Below, piece by piece: positions 7,622 through 15,044 of a DNA stretch of 38,611 nt. Source of the stretch: Chromatium okenii (GTDB taxonomy: Bacteria; Pseudomonadota; Gammaproteobacteria; Chromatiales; Chromatiaceae); NCBI RefSeq assembly GCF_002958735.1, contig NZ_PPGH01000027.1, positions 1 to 38,611 on the forward strand. Direction: 5' to 3'. Both the position numbers and the translations under genes were made by a program. The stretch's first letter is position 1; the number at the start of each line of letters is the position of its first letter. Below the pieces are notes generated by a model. The model did no database searches. It saw nothing but the letters and a program-made list of their open reading frames with translations, and had not been told where the DNA came from.

Positions 7622-8098
7622 TTAGTCACCCTCCGCTAATTGTTGCCCTGCCTTAATAAGTCGATTGAGATGACTCATAAACGACCTTGGTAAAGGTTCA
7701 CCAACTTCTAATTGAATAGCATCGGTAATCTGTGCCCGTGTTAAACCCTCGCAGCGCAGCTTCCATGCCATCAGCTTGATATTGTCGTGGTACTTCACAC
7801 CACTCTTCTTAACCTGTTGCTTAGACGCACTTAGATCAAAATCATTAACGGAATCAACATGGTTATCTGTGGTAACAACAGGCTCAAATAAATTATCAGG
7901 TAATTTATTATGGTTGTTATCAGATAATTTATTGATCACTTCATAAATTGCTGTTCCTAGATTAGGATCAATGGCTTGCAGACAATTCGCTACTTCCGGT
8001 GATACCCAGACAGTGACACGCTTCCAACCCTCTTCTTTTCGCCGATCACGCAAGCGTTGTTGCTGAATACGGTTATTGGTTTGTTGTCTATTGGTCAT
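7622..8098 (-). CDS. Recombinase-partner DNA-binding protein (RHH-like)
   Basis: 158 aa. Residues 1-24 are basic and polar, followed by GWKRVTVWVSPEVANCLQAI, which resembles the beta-strand/helix start of a ribbon-helix-helix domain. The C-terminal 50 residues (HDNIKLMAWKLRCEGLTRAQ, then ITDAI) look like a helix-turn-helix. The start overlaps the end of the recombinase gene by 11 bases, so the two are co-translated. It is probably an accessory or regulatory DNA-binding protein for the recombinase. Two TTATCAGRTAATTTA repeats lie inside the coding sequence (7893-7931), so the gene also carries possible binding sites. The unit 2 copy is frameshifted. Confidence 0.6.
   Translation of the reverse strand: MTNRQQTNNRIQQQRLRDRRKEEGWKRVTVWVSPEVANCLQAIDPNLGTAIYEVINKLSDNNHNKLPDNLFEPVVTTDNHVDSVNDFDLSASKQQVKKSGVKYHDNIKLMAWKLRCEGLTRAQITDAIQLEVGEPLPRSFMSHLNRLIKAGQQLAEGD
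7893..7931. repeat. Intragenic res-like repeats
   Basis: TTATCAGGTAATTTA (7893-7907) and TTATCAGATAATTTA (7917-7931) match the pair in the recombinase promoter region. They lie inside the partner gene and are kept in unit 2 at 24800-24814 and 24834-24848. Confidence 0.6.
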
Positions 8099-8777
8099 GT
8101 TTGAATCGCTCAGAATGGGTGAAATTGAGAATGTTCTTAATGGTCTGACGATGCCAATTCTTGCCTCGGGGCTTGTATCCTTGGGCAGTTAAAACATCCG
8201 CAATCTTCTGTAATGATTGTCCGGTTTCCCGAAGTGTTTTAATCAATACAATAATCTTTTGTTCAATCTCATCAATCACCAATTCTTTAGGATTCATTGG
8301 ATGCAACTTGTATCCATAAGGCACTCCACCGGTGCGTTCACCTCGTGCTTTCTTTGAACTCAATGCCGCTGTAGTCCGTGCTTTAACCAAGAGAATTTCA
8401 TACTCAGCAAAGGCATCAACAATCCGTCTCATCAAGCGGTTGGTCGGGTCATCACCTTCAGTCCCTTCACCCGCAACACTGATGATCCTTGCTCCCCGCT
8501 TCTCAACCAGCCGTTCAATCATCGCTATCAAAACGGGATCACCACGACACAGACGATCCCTTCGGGCAACTAGCAACACATCGCCGTTCTGCAATGAATC
8601 AATTGCTGCTAATAACCCGGGACGCTTATGAAGGGACACATTCCCACTGATTCCTTCATCACTAAATACCGCATCAATCTTGTCAGTAAAGGCACGACAT
8701 TGATCTAACTGGGCATCAATACCGAACTCCTGCCACCCGGTCGAAGTTCGTAGATATGCAATTGTTTTTGTTGGCAT
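8088..8777 (-). CDS. Serine recombinase (resolvase/invertase family)
   Basis: 229 aa. The catalytic serine is Ser12 in AYLRTSTGWQ. The family motifs VFSDEGISG, LLVARRDRLCR (arginines at about 72-76) and the long E-helix IVDAFAEYEILLVKART follow in order, then a C-terminal helix-turn-helix (SLQKIADVLTAQGYKPRGKN, WHRQTIKNIL). The length fits resolvases and small invertases rather than large serine integrases. It likely cuts and rejoins at res-like sites to resolve multimers or cointegrates of the element. TTATCTGRTAATTTA repeats lie directly upstream, and the downstream partner overlaps by 11 bases. The unit 2 copy is frameshifted. Confidence 0.85.
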   Translation of the reverse strand: MPTKTIAYLRTSTGWQEFGIDAQLDQCRAFTDKIDAVFSDEGISGNVSLHKRPGLLAAIDSLQNGDVLLVARRDRLCRGDPVLIAMIERLVEKRGARIISVAGEGTEGDDPTNRLMRRIVDAFAEYEILLVKARTTAALSSKKARGERTGGVPYGYKLHPMNPKELVIDEIEQKIIVLIKTLRETGQSLQKIADVLTAQGYKPRGKNWHRQTIKNILNFTHSERFKHDQ

Positions 8778-8784
8778 TGTACAA

Positions 8785-8833
8785 TTATCTGATAATTTAA
8801 TGTGTTACATGATAAGAATTATCTGGTAATTTA
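8785..8833. promoter_or_regulatory. res-like repeats upstream of recombinase
   Basis: TTATCTGATAATTTA (8785-8799) and TTATCTGGTAATTTA (8819-8833) are imperfect palindromes 34 bases apart, starting 8 bases before the recombinase start. Resolvase half-sites of the Tn3/gamma-delta group have similar TGTCTGATAATTTA-type sequence, so recombination sites or operators are likely. Unit 2 has the same pair at 25686-25734. Confidence 0.6.
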
Positions 8834-9445
8834 TCAAACGATCTTTAACTAACACAAGTTATCAATGATGATGAATAACAATGATGGCTATTCGATGAGG
8901 TGAATGAGGATGCGTTAAGCGGGATTGAGAAAAGGGTGATGTCGAAGTACGCCCGTGCGTTGACCCACAGAACACTGCTGAGACAAGCGAAAGAGCGATG
9001 AAGTGCGACCGAGCATCTGTGATCCATGAATTTATGAATCACTGCATCTGTGTCATCCAAGCCGGTCATCCCTGATCGGCACTGCCCAAACCGACCTTTC
9101 CCAGGTTTCCCTGGCTTGATTGGGCTGGGCTGCATTTTTCCGGGCAAACCCAACGGGTAGAGGGCAAGTGGGAATGCTCAATGCCAAACCTGCCAAGGGA
9201 ACCTTGGAAAGTCTTTTTACAATCAATGGTTACAGTTAGTGGTGTTTTTCACTGCATCTAACACAGCTCACCGTTGATATAGATATAAGAGTCAGTAAGG
9301 TTCTCGCTTCTCCTCCAACCGTTGTGATTAGGTTTAACTCTTTTTACTACAACTTAATACGAGTCAAAGTTATTGGCTCAACATTTACAACTCATGATAT
9401 TCATGCGGTGGAGATATTCATATTATTTAACTAAGGAATACCAAT
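8834..9445. other. Gene-free control region between divergent genes
   Basis: About 610 bases between the recombinase (minus) and primase-helicase (plus) genes. It is almost perfectly conserved in unit 2 (25735-26347). It contains several hairpins: GCCG...CGGC (9061-9080), CCAGG-TTTC-CCTGG (9101-9114) and CCAAGG-GAA-CCTTGG (9193-9207). A minus-strand open frame here has no family features. This is a candidate replication origin, non-coding RNA or long leader. No promoter boxes are assigned with confidence. Confidence 0.5.
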
Positions 9446-12233
9446 ATGAAGTTTCATTATGATCTGCAAGAGGTCAAAAAGACCCTGCAACTGATGTGTT
9501 CTGGAAACACTTTTGAAATTCGTGCATTAAAAGCTCAATTAGATGGGCAACGTTACCCTGGCATTGTCTCTGGCTTCTTTAATGATCCTGATCTGGCAGT
9601 CAAAGAATTAACACGGATCACCGCAGCAAGTGGTATTTACTACACACTCAACCCAGTTAATCCAGCATTACGTGCCCGCGCAAATAACCGGTTACGCATG
9701 GCAAATGCAAATGAGGCTACGAGTGATAAAGACATTACAGCACAGATAACACTCTTAATTGACATTGATCCGGTACGGCTTAGTGGAACATCTGCCACTG
9801 ATGAGCAGAAACTGGCAGCACAAGGTGTAGCTAACGAAATCTGGAAAGAGTTAGTTAAAACGCATGGCTTTCCCGAACCTATCAGTGCTGATTCAGGTAA
9901 TGGTTATCATCTAATCTATCGGTTGGCAGAATCTACTAATGATAGCACCTTGATTAAAGACACATTAAAGGTGCTTGCCGAGCAGTTTGATACCGATATA
10001 GTCAAGGTTGACCCAACGGTTTATAACCCGAGTCGCATCTCCAAACTTTACGGCACAACAGCATGTAAAGGTGATGAAATTCCTGAAATGGGAATTATCC
10101 ATCGTCAAGCTAAGTTATTAGCGGTTCCCGATTCGATCATTCCATTGGAACTTGCCAAACTTCAAGCCTTTGTCAATTCAGCAACACCCAGTCAGAACTC
10201 GGTACTCACACCAGTACAGACATCGGTATCAACACCGATTAAAGCTAAAGATGGACAAAATTGGTTAGATCAATGGTTGACGAATTACTTTCCTGAAGCT
10301 GGTGAAGCTGAACAATGGCTCAGTACACCAGGAGCACGGATTTGGAAGATTGATTGTCCTTGGAAACAGCACATGGTCAGAAAGCATCAATCGTGCAACT
10401 TGCTAATGGTGCAATCTCTGCGCAGTGTTTCAGTGCCTCTTGTCATCATCATAACTGGCATTCATTGCGTGATCTTAAAGAACCCGATTGGCAGAATAAG
10501 ATGCGTGATGTTCAAGAGCCTTGGTCAGACCCGCAACCTTTACCTCGTCAAGGTATTGCTCCACTCGATCCAATACTGATTCCCGAACCATTACGTGGTT
10601 TTCTAATGGATATATCCATGCGGATGCAAGTTCCAGTTGATTTCCCGACAGTATCAATACTAACTGTTATTGGCTCTTTAATCGGTCATAAAGTAGTCGC
10701 TTTTCCTAGACAGTATGATAACACTTGGGTCGTACCCGCTAATGTGTGGGGATTATTAGTTGGTCCACCCGGAGTTAAGAAAACTCCAGCTTTAATGTCT
10801 ACTTTAGGTTATTTACAAAAGTCACAAAAAGATGCTAATGAGCAACATAAACAGGATATGCAACAGTTCGCTGCGGATGAGAATGTCCATAAAATCAAGA
10901 TCAAAGCTGCAGAAAAAGTATTAGAGAAAGCTATTAATTCATCAATAACTACCAATTCAGCAACAAAGCCGACTAACAACAATGCTAGTTCGGTGGCAGC
11001 AGCTCAACAGGCATAGATGCTTTGTATCATAAAGCACCTAAAAAAGCCCCTTGGAAAAAGTATTATACGCAAGACACAACAATTGAAATGCTTCAGGTGA
11101 TTCTTCAAGACAACCCGAATGGCACGTTAGTTTTGAGGGATGAAGTGGTTTCGTTAATCAGTTCTTTTGAAAAGAAAGGACATGAAAGTGATCGGGGTTT
11201 TTATCTCGAAGGTTGGAACGGGACAAACGCTTATACTGTTGAGCGTTTGAGTCGTGAATCAGTTGTTATTGATCAAGTGTGTCTGTCGCTTATTGGTACG
11301 ACACAACCTGGTGCGTTTTCAAAGTACATCCGTGGCAGTCTTAATAATGGACATGAAGCAGATGGTTTAGTGCCAAGGTTTCAATTGATGGTTTGTCCAA
11401 AGATTGATCGTTATGTCCAACATGATGTCAAACCGAATGAAACGTCCAGAAACAGGTTAATGATTTATTGGAAAAGATTGATCACTTTCAACCGAATTAC
11501 TTCTCTGATTTACGCAAAAAAGATAATTACATTGGTTATGGATTTTCATTAGAAGCACAAACTTATTTCAATACTTGGGAAGTTGAGTTACAAAATCGTC
11601 TCCGTGATCGTAGTTTACCTCACGACGCATTGGGAAATCACTTAGCTAAATATGGCTCGTTAATGGCTAAGTTAGCACTGTACTTTCACATTATTGATTT
11701 AGCCAGCGGATATTTAGGTTATTCAAATCAAAACTTTATTCAGACAGAAAATGTATTACGGGAATTGCTTGGTGTGAATATCTCGAAACTCACGCATTCG
11801 CAGTGTACGGAGTGGAAAAAAATGGTGTCTTAACAGACACCATTGAAAAGTTATTAGAAAAGATGAAAAGTGGTGCGCTCAATAATTCATTTATCATCTG
11901 GGAAATGATAACTAAAGGCTGGAGCGGACTAAAAGATACTGATGAAGTCAAGAAAGCTATTGAAGTGTTAGAACAACATGGCTGGGTGCGCGTACAGCAC
12001 AACTCAGACACTAAGGGTCGTCCTTCAGAAACCATTCAAATTCATCCACGTATTAGTGACTTTAATGTTTTTGAAACTAAAAATGCTTATCCAACATTCT
12101 GGCTCGACGCATTAAATCAACATCTTAATCCAGTTAAACCAGAAGAATCGATAGTTTAGATTCAGATGATTGTGGATTTGATATTGAAAGTTTTACAAAA
12201 GATTTTAATAAAGAAGTCTTAGATATTATTTAA
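9446..12233 (+). pseudogene. AEP primase-DUF3987 helicase, unit 1 copy (frameshifted)
   Basis: This is one gene broken into pieces. The first part (9446 to about 10366) encodes an AEP-like primase domain: LLIDIDPVR with the acidic pair, SADSGNGYHLIYRL with the catalytic histidine, and VDPTVYNPSRISKLYG. After a frame change at AAACAG (10364-10369) come a Cys/His cluster (CFSASCHHHNW) and a DUF3987 helicase with Walker A VGPPGVKKT. Against unit 2 this copy lacks one base near 11014 (creating a stop), near 11446 and near 11761, and differs again near 12150 in the acidic tail. These could be real decay or uncorrected one-base sequencing losses. The ribosome binding site is TAAGGA. Confidence 0.75.
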
Positions 12234-12264
12234 TCATTCACAAAATAGTTTGATCCCACTACCC

Positions 12265-12294
12265 GCCTCCCTCTCAGCAGGGAGGCTTTTTTTT
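12265..12294 (+). terminator. Strong intrinsic terminator
   Basis: The stem GCCTCCC/GGGAGGC is followed by eight Ts, 30 bases after the primase-helicase stop. It ends that transcript, so the recombination cassette probably has its own promoter. The unit 2 equivalent is at 29186-29215. Confidence 0.88.
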
Positions 12295-12530
12295 ACCCTC
12301 ACCCGCAAACCATGCCTGGGAAACCTAGGAAAGGGTTGCTTGCCCTTACCCTACCCCCCCCCCGCCTTTGAAAACTAATTATGGTAACAATCAATCTATT
12401 CAATTCTGATTGATTATCTCTGTATATGTTCTGAGCATATGAAATGGGTTTTCAAATAATTGATATAGATATTATAAATTAAGGACGATGTTTAATAATG
12501 TGTTTACATTCTCCACTTCCTTAAACTTTT
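12295..12530. other. Gene-free stretch before the leader
   Basis: No supported gene. It contains a run of ten Cs (12354-12363) that is not present in unit 2 and may be a sequencing or assembly artefact. The stretch ATTGATATAGATATTATAAATT (12460s-12480) is AT-rich and may hold the promoter of the recombination cassette. Confidence 0.35.
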
Positions 12531-12637
12531 CTTGCGCTGTGCCTCCGCCATGAATGCTCACGCATTTGTGTCAGCCAAGATATCCCTGATCAAATCGGTG
12601 TTCCTTCACGGGAATGCCGATTTGATTGTCTCTTTTT
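12531..12637 (+). promoter_or_regulatory. Structured 5' leader of the recombination cassette
   Basis: Three helices lie in order. The outer stem pairs CTTGcGCTG (12531-12539) with CAGCCAAG (12572-12579). It encloses the conserved segment TGCCTCCGCC and a small ATGC-TCAC-GCAT hairpin. A second stem, ATCAAATCGG (12589-12598) with CCGATTTGAT (12617-12626), extends inward through TTCC/GGAA and is followed by TGTCTCTTTTT just before the ribosome binding site, so it resembles an attenuator. The unit 2 copy (29448-29551) has compensatory changes in the outer stem (CTGTGCTG with CAGCACAG). This looks like a cis-regulatory RNA. The ligand or trigger is unknown. Confidence 0.6.
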
Positions 12638-12649
12638 ATGGAGTCAATT

Positions 12650-13404
12650 ATGTCGAGCCAAGAAATGGCTATCGTCATTGATGATGAGTCAACTAATCTA
12701 GCAATAAATCCGCTAGATACTCCCACAACGGTATTCAAAAACGACCTGGCGCGAAGAAGTGAGAACAGACAACTGTTACTGAATTGGATTCGGTCATCTT
12801 TGAAAGAAGGTATCGATTACGGTTCTATTCCAACCAAACGTGGACCTTCAAAGCCCAGTTTATTCAAACCCGGTGCTGAGAAGATTTGCGGGATGTTAGG
12901 AATAACAGTTCACTTTCCTTCACTGAAGGAAACAGAACAAGCCTTTTTACAAGGTTTGATACCTGAATATGTGATGGTGCGTTGTGAGTTGAAAAACATT
13001 CACGGACAAACCCTCGCTGATGGAGTTGGAGCCCGTAGTCTTAAACAAGATTATGGTGACATTAATAAGTTCAAGATGGCTGAGAAATCGGCCATATTGA
13101 TTCCGTATTAAGATTAGGCGGGTCTCTGAAGTCTTTACACAAGACCTTGAAGATATGAAAAACCTGAGAACGATGAATGAGAATAAACCCTCAACTTCAT
13201 CTTCAACTTGTATTACAGAAGCGCAACATCGTGAATTATCCAATCAACTTACTAAGTTGAATCTGGAAAGAACGATTCATTGCCTACTGCAATAAGATTG
13301 CATCAGCAAAATCATTAGGATCAATACGATCCTTGAATGAACTGCCTGTTGCATTGTTTGACTTCGTTATGAAGAAACTGCCAGAACTTTCTGCCGCAGC
13401 TTAA
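12650..13404 (+). pseudogene. Phage-type recombination-associated protein, unit 1 copy (frameshifted)
   Basis: Starts at the ATG at 12650 (GGAG 8 bases before). The N-terminal part has EGIDYGSIPTKRGPSKPSLF followed by KPGAEKICGMLGI, the hallmark of a common phage/plasmid family (YGxIP...PxLxKPGAEKxC) that usually sits in recombination cassettes beside SSB, Gp157 or annealing proteins. The second conserved block, normally KMAxKxAxVDAxLRxxGxSxxFTQDLED, is broken near 13090-13130, where bases are missing compared with unit 2. The C-terminal part then reads on to a stop at 13404. About 250 aa if intact. A role in single-strand annealing or repair is inferred from context; I see no catalytic motif. 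Confidence 0.6.
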
Positions 13405-13422
13405 TCAACTTTGGAGAACATC

Positions 13423-13683
13423 ATGGAACATGTTTTAGATAAACGTGTATTTAATATCGCTTACGGAAAAAAGTATCTGTCCTCCTCCGACCATTCTGAT
13501 AAAAAAGTTTGGATCGCTGTTGAACGACTCACTATTGAGGAATCCAAATATGGAGAACGAATCTCAATTCGTCTCGACGCAATACCTACTGATCCGGCAT
13601 TTACCGGGCTGTTAAGTGTATTCCCCCATGAACCTCGCAATGTTTCATCCCCCAGTACCACTGAAGATGACATCCCGTTTTAA
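13423..13683 (+). CDS. 86-aa protein with SSB-type C-terminal tip
   Basis: Starts at the ATG at 13423 (GGAG 7 bases before). Residues 1-70 (RVFNIAYGKKYLSS, KKVWIAVERLTIEES, ERISIRLDAIPTD) look beta-rich but are too short for a normal SSB OB fold of about 110 residues. A Pro/Ser-rich linker then leads to TTEDDIPF at the very end. DDIPF is the tip by which gammaproteobacterial SSB recruits helicases, primase factors, RecO, exonuclease I and others. The protein may be a reduced ssDNA-binding protein or an adaptor. It lies between the recombination-associated gene and Gp157, all in the same direction with short gaps. The unit 2 copy (30351-30609) is frameshifted but keeps the tip. Confidence 0.68.
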   Translation: MEHVLDKRVFNIAYGKKYLSSSDHSDKKVWIAVERLTIEESKYGERISIRLDAIPTDPAFTGLLSVFPHEPRNVSSPSTTEDDIPF

Positions 13684-13696
13684 TGAGGAGAACAAC

Positions 13697-14213
13697 ATGA
13701 GTATTACCCTATACCAGATTGCCGATGATTATCGTGACATTCTGTCATTGATGGAATCTGATTATGATGATCCAGAACTGCGCCAATTGGTGCAAGACAC
13801 ACTGGATCAATTGCAACTGGATGACCAGTTCACGGACAAGGCATTAGCAGTGGCTTGTTATACCCGTGAATTAGAACTGGAAGCTGAAGCTGTTAAAGCA
13901 ACAGAGAACTTATTCGTCGCCGCAAACAACTTGAATCACGTTCTGAGTTCCTGCGGAATTATCTGATAACTCAACTCCAGAAAGTCAACAAGACTGAACT
14001 GAAGAGTAATCAGATCGTTGTCCGGCTTCGTAAGACACCCGCTCGAATCATTGTGGACGATGAATGATACCTGATTTCAAGGAAGTTGAGACCTTGACCC
14101 ATATTCGTAAGAATTGGATGCAGGAACAACTTCGTTTAGGAGTTGATTCCATTCCCGGAGTTCACCTTGAAACTGGTGAGTTTAACCTTGCGTTAATTCA
14201 TTACTGGTTTTAA
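13697..14213 (+). pseudogene. Siphovirus Gp157-family protein, unit 1 copy (frameshifted)
   Basis: Starts at the ATG at 13697 (GAGGAG before it). MSITLYQIADDYRDILSLM and the long helix ELELEAEAVKATE are typical of the Gp157 family (about 160-175 aa), as is the later block NKTELKSNQIVVRLRKTPA with the following IIVDDE. The frame breaks around 13910-13930 and again near 14060-14100, with the natural stop at 14213. Gp157 proteins occur in phage recombination/replication clusters; a link to phage resistance has been reported for the Streptococcus phage member, and the molecular role is unclear. The breaks may be sequencing errors, because the frame is readable on both sides. Confidence 0.7.
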
Positions 14214-14221
14214 CCCACTGA

Positions 14222-14247
14222 GGGCTGGCATTTCGTCAGCCTTTTTT
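14222..14247 (+). terminator. Intrinsic terminator after Gp157
   Basis: GGCTG and CAGCC flank a 9-base loop, followed by six Ts. It lies directly after the Gp157 stop and before the 59-aa acidic gene. The unit 2 equivalent is at 31155-31181. Confidence 0.75.
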
Positions 14248-14288
14248 ATATCTCTCAATTGATGATGCGAATTGCATCAGGAGTTGTT

Positions 14289-14468
14289 ATGCCTGAAATA
14301 ACTGCAACACAACCAACCTATTGGTTCCCTTCATATATCGACTACATTGATTATGAAGAAATCCAACGGCTCTATTGCGATGATGATGAATCATTACCCA
14401 CTGATATGAATCCATCGGCAATACCTGCTGAATGGAGTCAATTCAATGATGATGACATTCCCTTTTAA
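14289..14468 (+). CDS. 59-aa acidic peptide ending in SSB-type tip
   Basis: I chose the ATG at 14289 because CAGGAG sits 6 bases before it; upstream ATGs at 14259-14265 have none. The protein is highly acidic (YIDYIDYEEIQ, YCDDDESLP) and aromatic-rich, with no room for an OB fold. It ends EWSQFNDDDIPF, almost identical in its last residues to the E. coli SSB tip DFDDDIPF. It may act as a free SSB-tip mimic that recruits or titrates host SSB partners, for example for the UvrD-like helicase encoded 0.6 kb downstream. The unit 2 copy differs by a clean three-base indel (TALTQ versus TATQ), which supports a coding gene. Confidence 0.68.
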   Translation: MPEITATQPTYWFPSYIDYIDYEEIQRLYCDDDESLPTDMNPSAIPAEWSQFNDDDIPF

Positions 14469-14487
14469 CCCTTTTAGGATCAAAAAC

Positions 14488-14715
14488 ATGCGTCACTTAT
14501 ATCAATTCGATTTAATCGAACCTCGTGATACGACATTAACCCTTGGTGAAGATGCCACTGGCACAATCACCATGATCTTGATGGATGAACATCGTCATTG
14601 TACTCAATTCATTTTGAGCAATGATGAATTCAATCATCTCTGCGACCTGCGTTATAAACTGGAACTTGATTCCCCAATCAGATTCCAACATTTACGCCGA
14701 TTAACAACGGTGTAA
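14488..14715 (+). CDS. Hypothetical 75-aa protein
   Basis: 75 aa from the ATG at 14488 (AGGA about 8 bases before). An in-frame ATG at 14446 would overlap the previous gene. The sequence looks like a small beta-rich soluble domain (YQFDLIEPRDTTLTLGEDAT, FILSNDEFNHLCDLRYKL). No family is recognised. The protein is identical in unit 2 (31425-31652), and it sits 3 bases before the next gene, so it belongs to the same operon. Confidence 0.62.
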   Translation: MRHLYQFDLIEPRDTTLTLGEDATGTITMILMDEHRHCTQFILSNDEFNHLCDLRYKLELDSPIRFQHLRRLTTV

Positions 14716-14718
14716 TCC

Positions 14719-15000
14719 ATGGCAATCACATTCAAGTTCCCACTGGGTGAAATTGTCATTACTGATGGAGCACATTCCGCATTACAAGAATGTGCAATAT
14801 CTCCACTCTTCCTATTGTTTCGGCATCGCCAAGGCAATTGGGGAGAGATCAGCAGCGAAGATCAACAGGAAAATGATCGTGCTGTAGTGGAAGGAAACAG
14901 AGTGCTGTCAGTCTATCCATTACAGGATGACTTGCGCATCTGGATCATTACGGAAGCGGATCGAACTGTTACCACTCTTCTCTTACCTGAAGAGTATTAA
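14719..15000 (+). CDS. Conserved plasmid protein (ITEADR family)
   Basis: 93 aa. Contains GNWGEISSEDQQENDRAV, then VLSVYPL...IWIITEADRTVTTLLLPEEY. This is a widespread small plasmid/integrative-element family (HVxGDWGDL..EDkxxNdxAL...RILSxY...kIWIITEADRSxTTILLPxEY), sometimes mislabelled as a type I restriction subunit M protein. The biochemical role is unknown. It is identical in unit 2 (31656-31937). A hairpin at 15010-15027 separates it from the helicase gene. Confidence 0.75.
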   Translation: MAITFKFPLGEIVITDGAHSALQECAISPLFLLFRHRQGNWGEISSEDQQENDRAVVEGNRVLSVYPLQDDLRIWIITEADRTVTTLLLPEEY

Positions 15001-15009
15001 CCCCCCTTT

Positions 15010-15034
15010 GAGGTGCTACGGCACCTCTTTAATT
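15010..15034 (+). terminator. Hairpin before helicase gene
   Basis: GAGGTGC-TACG-GCACCTC is followed by TTTAATTT. It is a short, strong stem with an imperfect T-run, so probably a partial terminator that lowers helicase expression. It is conserved in unit 2 near 31946. Confidence 0.6.
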
Positions 15035-15044
15035 TGAGAAATCA

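Noticed and set aside
8845..9153. Minus-strand open frame of 102 aa in the control region
   Set aside because: No family features and no ribosome binding site. Because the DNA is nearly identical in both units, coding cannot be tested by codon substitution; its hairpins are better explained as structure.
12354..12363. Run of ten Cs as a phase-variation tract
   Set aside because: It lies in gene-free DNA after a terminator, is absent from unit 2, and the window shows many run-length irregularities. A sequencing artefact is more likely.
13411..13422. TTG start at 13411 for the SSB-tip protein
   Set aside because: The ATG at 13423 has GGAG at a good distance. The TTG overlaps that binding site and has none of its own.
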